From assembly GCF_005222705.1 (NCBI RefSeq), contig NZ_STGF01000010.1, positions 1 to 64,000 of the forward strand: a DNA stretch of 64,000 nucleotides. The letters run 5' to 3'. The notes beneath the pieces were generated by a model. It had not been told where the DNA came from, ran no database searches, and saw only the letters and a program-made list of their open reading frames with translations. The DNA is from Paenibacillus sp. SY21-1. Its GTDB lineage: Bacteria > Bacillota > Bacilli > Paenibacillales > Paenibacillaceae. Position numbers and translations under genes: made by a program. Shown here piece by piece: positions 17,943 to 25,129 of this stretch; position 1 is the first letter of the stretch, and each line of letters opens with the position of its first letter.

Positions 17943-18428
17943 TCAACCCGCTGTCAGTTCTGCAGCCCCCTTTATGTACCAACTGATTTCATCCAGCACG
18001 GTGAAAGCGCGCGGATACGTAACGATCGCCACCATAACGACTCCCGGACGCTGCAGCGTCACTTCATAGCCATATGCAGAGTTCCGGTAAGTATAGGGAA
18101 ATCCTTGTTCCGGATGAATCACCTCAAACACGGCCAGCTGTACCTGATGCTTGAGAAAAGCTCCCTGAAGCGGTCTGCCTTGCGCGTCGAGCTGCAAATT
18201 TCTGTGCAGATAACGCTTGGCCTGAGCCTCCGCCTCCTTCTCGTTAATGCGCAGCATGCCCTCGCCAAGCGCAGACAGATCAAGCTGCTGCGCTGCGGCA
18301 TGAGCAGCCCGGTTGACCGCATATTTGCCCTGAAAAAGCGTCTGCATCGCCATTTCCTCTTCAATCTGCAGCAAATGGACGGCCAGCCAGATACCCATCA
18401 TAAGCATTACAAGCAGCAGCTTGTGCAT
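17943..18428 (-). CDS. TadE/TadG-like pseudopilin-type protein
   Basis: 161 residues with one N-terminal membrane helix (about 3-20) and an extracytoplasmic domain. Its QGKYAVNRAAHAAAQQLDLSALGEG segment resembles the region after the helix in TadE/TadG-type minor pilins, where precursors begin with AxNRAARAGA-like stretches. It is the last gene of the Tad-like operon. Ribosome site CAGGAGG precedes ATG 18428. Assignment as a minor pilin is inferred from topology and context. Confidence 0.6.
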   Translation of the reverse strand: MHKLLLVMLMMGIWLAVHLLQIEEEMAMQTLFQGKYAVNRAAHAAAQQLDLSALGEGMLRINEKEAEAQAKRYLHRNLQLDAQGRPLQGAFLKHQVQLAVFEVIHPEQGFPYTYRNSAYGYEVTLQRPGVVMVAIVTYPRAFTVLDEISWYIKGAAELTAG

Positions 18429-18459
18429 TTCCGCCTCCTGATCTTCGCTTTTCTTGCCG

Positions 18460-18885
18460 TTACGGCATATACTCGCTCATCTTAATTCCAAAGGCGCTCA
18501 TCCGCTCATCCGCACGAACAGGCTCCAAACCGATCAAACGATCAATCTCGAACAAATTTTCATAAGGATAGCTCATGGTCAACAAAATGCCCGTTCCGCG
18601 CGGAACGGGCCGACTGGCATCCATAGCCGACATCCCGTCTGTCGTAGATACTTCAAAACGAACCGCTTCCGGACGCATTCCAAATCGGGCAAGCCGCTCG
18701 CGGGATTGCTGCTGCATCTGCGTGCTGATATAGCCGCGGCCGCCGCTCGCCCCGATTTCCAGCAAGTAGTTGACCTCCTGCTGCAGCACCGCTTGCCTGA
18801 CGATGACAACATGCTTATAGATCGGCGAAAACATCAGCCAGCAGAGCATGGCGGCAAATAATACAAAAACCAGAATTTGCTTCAT
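18460..18885 (-). CDS. single-pass pseudopilin-like protein of the Tad-like operon
   Basis: 141 residues: membrane helix at about 3-22, then an exported domain (HVVIVRQAVLQQEVNYLLEIGASGG...). This is the same shape as minor pilins associated with Tad systems in Bacillota. I cannot place it in a named family. Its ATG overlaps the stop of the 48-residue peptide gene (ATGA), so the two are translationally coupled. Confidence 0.6.
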   Translation of the reverse strand: MKQILVFVLFAAMLCWLMFSPIYKHVVIVRQAVLQQEVNYLLEIGASGGRGYISTQMQQQSRERLARFGMRPEAVRFEVSTTDGMSAMDASRPVPRGTGILLTMSYPYENLFEIDRLIGLEPVRADERMSAFGIKMSEYMP

Positions 18886-19028
18886 GGACTCATGCCCCTA
18901 ATATGCCCGCTAACCGAATGACCTGCATGATCCAGCTGCCCATGCATGCCTTCATCTCCTTCGGCGATGCCTTGGTACAGCAGCATAACGGTAACGAGCA
19001 GCAGCATGGCTACCAATAAGGCTCTCAT
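18882..19028 (-). CDS. 48-residue single-helix membrane peptide in the Tad-like operon
   Basis: I translated this short gene from the minus strand: MRALLVAMLLLVTVMLLYQG followed by a Gly/His/Asp-rich exported tail ending in GHIRGMSP. One helix covers about residues 3-18. GGAGGTGTCGCT gives a ribosome site before ATG 19028. It ends with an ATGA overlap with the next gene and follows another peptide gene of similar size. It lacks the G/xxxxE-Y prepilin cleavage signature of Flp pilins. It may be a pilin-like subunit or assembly peptide; this is inference. Confidence 0.6.
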   Translation of the reverse strand: MRALLVAMLLLVTVMLLYQGIAEGDEGMHGQLDHAGHSVSGHIRGMSP

Positions 19029-19067
19029 AGCGACACCTCCGGCACATAGACATTTTGCTGATATTGG

Positions 19068-19217
19068 TTACGGGAGAAGCTGGCCGATTCGCGTGTTAGC
19101 CGATGTGCCTTGCGATTGAATCTGACTTCGCGTTCCTGTGTTATCCTGTGCAATAATCGTATTGAACAAAACAATGACTACAACGAGCAGCATAACCGTC
19201 ATCAAAATATTGCGCAT
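19068..19217 (-). CDS. 49-residue single-helix membrane peptide in the Tad-like operon
   Basis: Minus-strand translation gives MRNILMTVMLLVVVIVLFNT followed by a Gln/Ser/Thr/Asn-rich tail ending in RIGQLLP. The helix spans about residues 4-22. AAAGGGGGTG lies six to ten bases before ATG 19217. Size and topology match the next peptide, and both lie exactly where Flp pilin or minor-pilin genes sit in Tad loci, but no canonical prepilin motif is visible. Function unknown. Confidence 0.6.
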   Translation of the reverse strand: MRNILMTVMLLVVVIVLFNTIIAQDNTGTRSQIQSQGTSANTRIGQLLP

Positions 19218-19266
19218 CCTGCGCACCCCCTTTCATAAATCTTGGTTCCGATCGAATATGCTGCTC

Positions 19267-20157
19267 TTATTGCAGGGACTCAAACAACTTCTGTCCCTCG
19301 CGAACCCATGGATAAATAAATACCTGGAAGGTATATAAAATGGGGATCCCTGCGATCACAAACAGCAAATATGACGTCGTTTCCTTGCGGCTTTCCTTGG
19401 CCAGATCGATTTTTTCTTTGTAATCGGCAATTCTTGCCCGCAGCAGCTCGTAATATTGACCGCTTTCGTGCAGCCTGAGCGCATCAAGCGTCTCAACGAA
19501 GCTAAGCGCCTCGTCTGTACCCAGCCTAAGCTTGAAGCGCTGGAGCGCCGCCCCGGCATCGTGGTACCATTCGGCGAGCAGCTTTTCCAGGTCGTCGCGC
19601 ATCGCGCTCGTAAACGGCATGCAGCGATGCAGCTTTGTATGGAGATGCAAGGATGAATCCGATAAATAAAGAAGCTGATTGCTGACCGCAAATATTTCCT
19701 TTGTAATTCGAAGAGCTCTCGTCGCGCTAATGGCCCGCAGCCAGGTCAGGTCTGCGTACAGGAGAAATGCCGCAAGCGACAGGGCAGGCAAGCTGTACGT
19801 CAATGGCACATACGTCTTCACGTGCTCCCTCAGCACCACATTCAATGCGCAGCCGAGCGCCAACAGCAGCAAGACGCTTTTTCTGCCCATGACATACCAG
19901 GCGGCATCGGCCGTAATCCCGCAGCCAGCCAGCAGAAGCTCCCGCTCCTGGAACGATCCTTGCGATCGCTCTACCCGCAGCAGGCCCATCCAGCGGTCAG
20001 GCGCCCTGCTCCTGCGCCACTCCAAAAAGGCCAGGTGCCTCCACCTTGTCGTTGGCTTCGGCACAAGCTGAAGCAAGGCGGCGAATAGCAACACAGCAAA
20101 TACATATTGCCCAAGCAGGGACGCCACTTCAAGAAATCGAATCCATCCCGTCTGCAT
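19267..20157 (-). CDS. tadC: Tad pilus inner-membrane platform protein, TadC-like
   Basis: 296 residues: an N-terminal helix, a cytoplasmic stretch, two helices around 100-150, a type II secretion F domain (about 170-265) and a C-terminal helix (SYLLFVIAGIPILYTFQVFI). This is the TadC/T2SF layout of a pilus assembly platform. ATG 20157 has AAAGGATG upstream; the frame is open much further but inside tadB. It lies 11 bp after tadB. Confidence 0.75.
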   Translation of the reverse strand: MQTGWIRFLEVASLLGQYVFAVLLFAALLQLVPKPTTRWRHLAFLEWRRSRAPDRWMGLLRVERSQGSFQERELLLAGCGITADAAWYVMGRKSVLLLLALGCALNVVLREHVKTYVPLTYSLPALSLAAFLLYADLTWLRAISATRALRITKEIFAVSNQLLYLSDSSLHLHTKLHRCMPFTSAMRDDLEKLLAEWYHDAGAALQRFKLRLGTDEALSFVETLDALRLHESGQYYELLRARIADYKEKIDLAKESRKETTSYLLFVIAGIPILYTFQVFIYPWVREGQKLFESLQ

Positions 20158-20168
20158 GCGATCATCCT

Positions 20169-21104
20169 TTACATTTTTTTTCGGGACAGCCACAGCCCCA
20201 TAAGGAAGGAGGCGAAAATAAGCAGCATCGCGTTCAAGAGCATATCCCGGCCCTGCGGATCGACGACATAGTAGTAATAGGAATTGTCCTTGTTGTATCG
20301 GAGGTTGATGCCAATATACAAACCTAGAAAAAGCAGAGGCGAGAAATTCGCGATCCGTATTTCCAGCAGCCGATTCCGTTCTTGCTCGCCGGCTCGCCTC
20401 GCCTTGCGCATATCGCCCAGCAGCTCCCGCAGGCTGTCGCTGATCGGCACGCCCTCCGCCAGCGCTACCCGCAAAATATTGGAAAAGTAATCGGCCCACA
20501 CATGACCAAGAGCAGCCGACATCAGGCGCAAACTGGCCTCATCGTCGCCACGGACAGACAAATTGCGGTACAGTTGCTCGAACACGCTCTGCATCGGGCC
20601 AAGCAAACGCTTCTCCTCAATCGTCCTCTGCAGCGCAATGCGCACTTGCCTCTCTCCGGTAACGACATAACACTGATAAAACAGCTCGACAGCGGGGAGA
20701 AAATCCATCTGCGTCTGCATACGGCGCGAAACGAGCAGCGATCGCAACAGCGTATACGGCAGCAGTCCCAGCAGACACCCAAACAGCAAAGTGCCCTTCA
20801 CGCTCTGAAAAAACAGTCCGCCAACTGCAACGCCGGCAAGCAAGCACAAAGCTGACGCAGCAACAAAAGCAATCGGCGACAGCTTTAGCTGCAGCGCCTC
20901 AAGCAGCTCGGAGATGTGCCTGTACAGACGGTCATGGCTTTTGAAACGCTCGACCAGCCGATAGCGCAAACCGGTCCGAAGTCTGTAATTCAGCTTCCCG
21001 ATCATCCGCTGCTCCGTCGACCAATCGAGCAGCAAGTAATAAAACGCGATATATATCAAACAAAAAAACAGCGCTGCAGCAGATAGGTACGATAGAGTCA
21101 GCAT
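20169..21104 (-). CDS. tadB: Tad pilus inner-membrane platform protein, TadB-like
   Basis: 311 residues with an N-terminal helix, two central helices (about 85-130), a T2SF domain (about 145-265; DFLPAVELFYQCYVVTGERQ and ALAEGVPISDSLRELLGDMRKAR) and two C-terminal helices. Paired TadB/TadC proteins form the membrane platform driven by the TadA ATPase. I use ATG 21104, whose ATGCTGA overlaps the tadA stop; a GTG three codons earlier is possible. Confidence 0.78.
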   Translation of the reverse strand: MLTLSYLSAAALFFCLIYIAFYYLLLDWSTEQRMIGKLNYRLRTGLRYRLVERFKSHDRLYRHISELLEALQLKLSPIAFVAASALCLLAGVAVGGLFFQSVKGTLLFGCLLGLLPYTLLRSLLVSRRMQTQMDFLPAVELFYQCYVVTGERQVRIALQRTIEEKRLLGPMQSVFEQLYRNLSVRGDDEASLRLMSAALGHVWADYFSNILRVALAEGVPISDSLRELLGDMRKARRAGEQERNRLLEIRIANFSPLLFLGLYIGINLRYNKDNSYYYYVVDPQGRDMLLNAMLLIFASFLMGLWLSRKKM

Positions 21105-22471
21105 GCGGACCACCCGGATGCACCCATTCGCACAATCGCCTGATCGGAAGGAGCATCAGGATAACTCCATTCCCCGGAGCCGTGATTGAACACGGCCCAG
21201 TCCCTGATGACCGCCTCCGTTCCGTTCCATCCGAACTCGCCGATTCTTCGCACAACGCGGCGGCCGCCAACGTTTGCCATTTCAATGCCAATCTCCGTAA
21301 CATATTCCGCTATCCGTTTCGTCAGCCGCTCGGCGTTCATCCCTCTTCCATCAAGCATGCACATATCGGTAATCGTCTCGGGCACATCCTCCAACCGGTT
21401 GGCGTGTACGGTCGTCATGCTCCCCGTATGTCCTCGCGTGCAAGCCCGCACGTATATATTGGCGTCCACATCCCTGATCTCCGCATGCACGATTCGCTGG
21501 GGCGACTGCCTTAATGCAAGCTTGAAGGCTTGATCCGAACGATGCTGCGGGTCATCCTCCTCCGTCTCGTATTCAACGACATTCTTGAGGGGAAAATCGC
21601 GCCCCAGCATCATTTCAAACCGATTCTCAATCGTAATAATCCGCTCCTCGTCGGGCAATTCGCCAATGAGCGCCTTCATGAGATGCGTTTTCCCCGAATT
21701 GGTAGCACCGATAATGACGATGTTGAAGCGGGCGGCAAGAATCGCGAGAAGCATCCTCTCCAGCCGTGAGTCAACCGTGCGAATGCCAGGTGAGGAAAGG
21801 GCGGCAAGACTGAAGCTTTTGACCGTGTAGAAGCGTATCGTCAGCGTCGGGTTGGCAGTGAAGCCAAAGCCGGTCATCGTCACCCGCGAGCCGTCGCTAA
21901 GCATCACCTCCGCCCAACGCTTGCGCGGATTAATCCGATCGTTATTGTACAGCACGAGATTCTGCTGAATCCGCTCCACCTCGCGGACGCTGCCGAAACG
22001 GTATTCCGTCAAAGCTGTTGCGCCTTGTCTCACCGTAAATATTCGTTCGCCAACCACCTGTATTTCCTCCAGCCCTTCTTTATGCGCAAGCACAAGCTCG
22101 AGTACATTGAGCCCGATCACCTCGGCGAACAACGCTTCAGCCAGCGTTTGAAACGGATGACTGAAATGCTTGCTTCCCTGCAAACGCAGCCGGATCAGAC
22201 GATCCGTAATGAGGGCAAGCACCTGCTCCCGCTCCTTCGCATAACCAAGCACCGCTCTGTTCAGCGTTTCCCCGTATTGCCTTCTCTCCTCCTCGCCTAG
22301 CCCCTGCGGCGCGCTTAAATAGGCGCGCACCTCCTCCGCAAGCCTCGCGAAATCTCCGCCCGGCTCGCTTGCAGGGGATAGTTGCGCAAGCTGCTCATCA
22401 AGCAAAGCGCTGTCCTCCGTCATTCGCGCCGCATACTGGGCAGGCGAGAAGCGCTGCTGGGGCGAGCTCAT
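21098..22471 (-). CDS. tadA: Tad/CpaF-type secretion ATPase
   Basis: 457 residues, typical for TadA/CpaF, the hexameric ATPase that powers Flp/Tad pilus assembly. N-terminal domain (about 1-170), then the ATPase core. Walker A is GATNSGKTHLM, the Asp box is near IITIENRFEM, Walker B lies around QSPQRIVHAEIRD and the His box in TRGHTGSMTTVHAN. An unusual point: GEIRGxE, the usual Walker B region, reads HAEIRDVD here. It starts at ATG 22471 overlapping the cpaE-like stop (ATGA); upstream in-frame codons lie inside that gene. Confidence 0.88.
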   Translation of the reverse strand: MSSPQQRFSPAQYAARMTEDSALLDEQLAQLSPASEPGGDFARLAEEVRAYLSAPQGLGEEERRQYGETLNRAVLGYAKEREQVLALITDRLIRLRLQGSKHFSHPFQTLAEALFAEVIGLNVLELVLAHKEGLEEIQVVGERIFTVRQGATALTEYRFGSVREVERIQQNLVLYNNDRINPRKRWAEVMLSDGSRVTMTGFGFTANPTLTIRFYTVKSFSLAALSSPGIRTVDSRLERMLLAILAARFNIVIIGATNSGKTHLMKALIGELPDEERIITIENRFEMMLGRDFPLKNVVEYETEEDDPQHRSDQAFKLALRQSPQRIVHAEIRDVDANIYVRACTRGHTGSMTTVHANRLEDVPETITDMCMLDGRGMNAERLTKRIAEYVTEIGIEMANVGGRRVVRRIGEFGWNGTEAVIRDWAVFNHGSGEWSYPDAPSDQAIVRMGASGWSAC

Positions 22472-23313
22472 GAGCTCGTCCCGCTGCGATGCGCGAGAAG
22501 CTTCCTGTACCAGGGCTGAGGTCCAAGCCCGCTTGTCATGCTTCTCATTCCGTGGCGCTGCATCAGCGCCTTGGCCGGCGCGCGCATCGCCTGCTTGCCC
22601 TCCTCGGAAGTGCGCAGCCATTCGCCGTATGTACCGCTGTCCAACTGACTGAACATCAGCTCGCTCATGTGCATTTTTCCGAGCGCCTCCGTCCCCAGTT
22701 CCTTGCAAATATGCTTCATCTGATAAGCCCCCGTTTTCCATGGATTTTGAATGATAACAGACATATACTGTCCGCGCTCTACGCCAAACAACGGCGATAC
22801 CTGACCAATCCAGCGCCTCCCGTCTTCGCTGAAATGGGAGAGAGCCTGCGTCGTCACGAGGATTCGGCTATTCGCGCGCTGCAGCGAGCAAATGGTTGCG
22901 GCATTGTCCCAATAGGCGCCCACATCCAGCACGACAAAAGAAAACGCCTGCGCCGCCACCTCAAGCAAATGCTCCGCTTCCTCCGGCGTAAAAAACTCGG
23001 CCTGGTCCCTCAGCAAATTGCCGAAGAGCACCTGCAGATGCGGCAGGCTGCGCACCGAATATGCAGCTTTGCGCAGCTTGTCCGGCGTCAGCGAATAGGA
23101 GCGCAGCTCGGGGCGAAGCTTGTCGAGCGTCGCTGCCGGCTCATCCACCCCGATATAACGGTGAATTTTGGCGCTTTTCAAATTCAGGCAAAGATAACCT
23201 ACCGTTTTGCCGGTCGCCTCGGCAATGCGGAACGCGGCCGCAAAGGCTGCGGCGGTCGTACCGATATTAGGCGTCGTTCCAACGAAAGCGGCCAGCGGGG
23301 CAATCGCTCCCAT
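22468..23313 (-). CDS. CpaE/TadZ-like MinD-family protein with degenerate P-loop
   Basis: 281 residues in the position of TadZ/CpaE, the polar localisation ATPase of Tad systems. The fold pattern fits (FVGTTPNIGTTAAAFAAAF at the N-terminus, FVVLDVGAYWDN for the Walker B region, SRILVTTQALS for the following strand). However, the deviant Walker A of MinD proteins (KGGxGKT) is replaced by TTPNIGTT, so both lysines needed for ATP binding and dimer activation are absent. It probably binds nucleotide poorly or not at all. ATG 23313 shares a base with the cpaB stop (TGATG), with AGGAG upstream. Confidence 0.7.
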   Translation of the reverse strand: MGAIAPLAAFVGTTPNIGTTAAAFAAAFRIAEATGKTVGYLCLNLKSAKIHRYIGVDEPAATLDKLRPELRSYSLTPDKLRKAAYSVRSLPHLQVLFGNLLRDQAEFFTPEEAEHLLEVAAQAFSFVVLDVGAYWDNAATICSLQRANSRILVTTQALSHFSEDGRRWIGQVSPLFGVERGQYMSVIIQNPWKTGAYQMKHICKELGTEALGKMHMSELMFSQLDSGTYGEWLRTSEEGKQAMRAPAKALMQRHGMRSMTSGLGPQPWYRKLLAHRSGTSS

Positions 23314-24047
23314 CAAGGCTCCTCACGCTCCTTTCCCGCTTCGGGAGCCTCGAGCTTCAGCGACTCGGGACTGTAGGCGACGACCAGCTTTAACTCCCCG
23401 CTCTTGCACATGTCGTCGAGCACAAGCCACTGCTCCTCCGTCAAATTCAAGTTTAAGTAGTCGATCATCCCGTTCGCTTCGCGTCTGGAAGCGTACATTT
23501 GCTCTTGATTGCCGTCTGCGAGCGAGAGCAGGTTCGGATTGTCCATATTGTCGATCTCTATATTGCCCGAGCTCTTGACCGAGGCGACGCGGATTGCTTC
23601 CTCGAACAAGCGCTGCGACGGGGCTCCTTCGCCGGATACATACAGCAGCACCTTGTCACCTGCCCTGATGCCGTTCGAAATCGAGCGAATATACTCCTTC
23701 GGAATTTGAAAGGTGGATTCCGCAATGCTCGGCTGCAGCAGGTAGCGGTCAACCTTCCAGGACAGAATCGGCTCGTCCATCCCGAGCGGCATCATGGCTT
23801 CCTTCCCGGCGATCAGCCGTTTGTCGACCAGCATATCCCGGTGATAGATTGACTGCGGCACCGGCTTAAACGTTAAATCGCCATCGTTGATTCGCTCTCC
23901 TGCAGCAATAAAACGGTTGGGCACCAGCACAGCCACCGTATCCTGCCGCTCCAGCTGGATGCGCTGCAGCTTATACATCCCGTAAACCATACAACCCGCC
24001 AACACCGCTGCCGTTAAGCTGATGTATACATTTCTTTTCTGAATCAA
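23313..24047 (-). CDS. cpaB: Flp/Tad pilus assembly protein CpaB-like (SAF domain)
   Basis: 244 residues: one N-terminal membrane helix (about 8-26), then a SAF domain (about 37-110; VLVPNRFIAAGERINDGDLTFKPVP) and the RcpC/CpaB domain (about 115-235). In Gram-negatives CpaB supports the secretin; Gram-positives keep it without a secretin. First gene of the operon. It starts at TTG 24047 with GAGGGAGGGAAGGG immediately upstream. The 20-odd bases before the gene contain no room for a promoter after the leader hairpin. Confidence 0.8.
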   Translation of the reverse strand: MIQKRNVYISLTAAVLAGCMVYGMYKLQRIQLERQDTVAVLVPNRFIAAGERINDGDLTFKPVPQSIYHRDMLVDKRLIAGKEAMMPLGMDEPILSWKVDRYLLQPSIAESTFQIPKEYIRSISNGIRAGDKVLLYVSGEGAPSQRLFEEAIRVASVKSSGNIEIDNMDNPNLLSLADGNQEQMYASRREANGMIDYLNLNLTEEQWLVLDDMCKSGELKLVVAYSPESLKLEAPEAGKEREEP

Positions 24048-24070
24048 TGCCCTTCCCTCCCTCTGAGCAC

Positions 24071-24121
24071 AAAAAAAGAACGCATCGCCAGCCCCCGCAG
24101 GGACCGGTCAAATGCGTTCTT
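24071..24121 (-). terminator. hairpin with U-tract in the cpaB leader (attenuator or ndoA terminator)
   Basis: Perfect 10-bp stem AAGAACGCAT/ATGCGTTCTT (24121-24112 with 24085-24076 read on the minus strand). An inner GC-rich stem (GGTCCC...GGGGGC) extends it and TTTTTTT follows. It is a textbook intrinsic terminator 137 bp after ndoA. However, the best promoter for the downstream tad-like operon lies upstream of it, which makes it a candidate attenuator. Confidence 0.75.
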
Positions 24122-24175
24122 CGCAATAAACATGCTCTTCATTATGTAGTGGCCATTCATTTTGCTTGTAAGGCC

Positions 24176-24205
24176 ATCATAGCAAAAGAAAGGCGGAATT
24201 GTCCA
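24176..24205 (-). promoter_or_regulatory. candidate promoter of the Tad-like operon
   Basis: Minus-strand TGGACA (24205-24200) and TATGAT (24181-24176), each one mismatch from consensus, with an 18-bp spacer. It lies between the ndoA stop and the leader hairpin. The predicted transcript would have a leader of about 120 nt before cpaB, including the hairpin. Confidence 0.55.
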
Positions 24206-24257
24206 GTATTTTTTACCAAAATCAACAAGTAACGCCATTAATCGACATTCAAGCCGT

Positions 24258-24608
24258 TTAAAAGTCGATTAAGCCGACGCTAATCAGCAGTGCGTCATCC
24301 ACCTTGCGCATCGTCTCATCGTCCAAATGAGTGATTTTGTCCGTAAGTCTTTGCTTGTCGATCGTCCTGATCTGCTCAAGCAGCACAACCGAGTCGCGAT
24401 CAAAGCCATGCGCTGCGGCATCCATCTCTACGTGAGTCGGCAGCTTCGCCTTCTGAATCTGCGCGGTGATAGCGGCCACGATAACAGTCGGGCTAAAGCG
24501 GTTGCCTATATCGTTCTGAATGACCAGCACAGGGCGCACCCCGCCCTGCTCCGATCCTACTACCGGTGATAAATCTGCAAAAAACACATCTCCGCGTTTT
24601 ACGATCAA
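24258..24608 (-). CDS. ndoA: type II toxin endoribonuclease EndoA/NdoA (MazF family)
   Basis: 116 residues, an mRNA interferase that in B. subtilis cuts at UACAU. The family start is [21 protein letters not shown]. The catalytic residues Arg25 and Thr48 fall at exactly the B. subtilis MazF positions. It begins at TTG 24608 with GCGGGGTG upstream, three bases after the antitoxin stop, so both are co-translated. Gene order alr-ndoAI-ndoA is as in B. subtilis, where rsbR/sigB genes follow; here a Tad-like operon follows instead. Confidence 0.95.
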   Translation of the reverse strand: MIVKRGDVFFADLSPVVGSEQGGVRPVLVIQNDIGNRFSPTVIVAAITAQIQKAKLPTHVEMDAAAHGFDRDSVVLLEQIRTIDKQRLTDKITHLDDETMRKVDDALLISVGLIDF

Positions 24609-24611
24609 GCG

Positions 24612-24893
24612 CTACACCCCGCTTACGAGTCGGCCTAACGTGTGGTCTGCTTCTGCCTCCGCTTGAAAAGCTTCCGAGGCCATGACTAGATTGATCTTGG
24701 CCATTTCCATATATCCGCGCTGCATCGATTCCCGGATTTGGCGCTTCTTGCGCTCAACCAAATACTGCTTCATCGCTTGCCGGATAAATTCGCTACGGTT
24801 AGAGTTTTCCTTGGCGACGATCCCGTCTACCTCCTCCAGCAACTGGTCAGGCAGGCTAATCATGATCCTCTTCGTATTCTGTACATTGGCCAC
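24612..24893 (-). CDS. ndoAI: antitoxin EndoAI/NdoAI (ribbon-helix-helix)
   Basis: 93 residues. N-terminal ribbon-helix-helix DNA-binding domain (NTKRIMISLPDQLLEEVDGIV...NRSEFIRQAMKQYL), then a helical C-terminus (about 52-93) that occupies the toxin's active-site groove. It starts at GTG 24893 with GGGGGTG upstream. It likely represses its own promoter with the toxin. I could not fix the promoter in the 236-bp gap before alr (24894-25129), which otherwise shows nothing clear. Confidence 0.93.
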   Translation of the reverse strand: MANVQNTKRIMISLPDQLLEEVDGIVAKENSNRSEFIRQAMKQYLVERKKRQIRESMQRGYMEMAKINLVMASEAFQAEAEADHTLGRLVSGV

Positions 24894-25129
24894 CGAACTC
24901 GCACCCCCAAAACTTTTCCAAAACCCTCATACACATTATGACAAAAATGAGCCTCCGCTATACTTCAACATATCTATGATGCACGTATATCAATTATGCA
25001 ATATGCTTCCATACACGAGCTGCGCATACTAACTGCCATATTACATTCGTGATTTAATCCAAAAACCCTTCTCGTTTACAAAAAAGAAATGAGTTGACAT
25101 TCATTCACATCCACGATAGCCGTTTCAGG

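Noticed and set aside
24044..24238. 64-codon minus-strand frame between ndoA and cpaB
   Set aside because: No ribosome site at its start, it runs through the promoter and hairpin, and the product has no recognisable features; kept only as a comment on a possible shorter leader frame.
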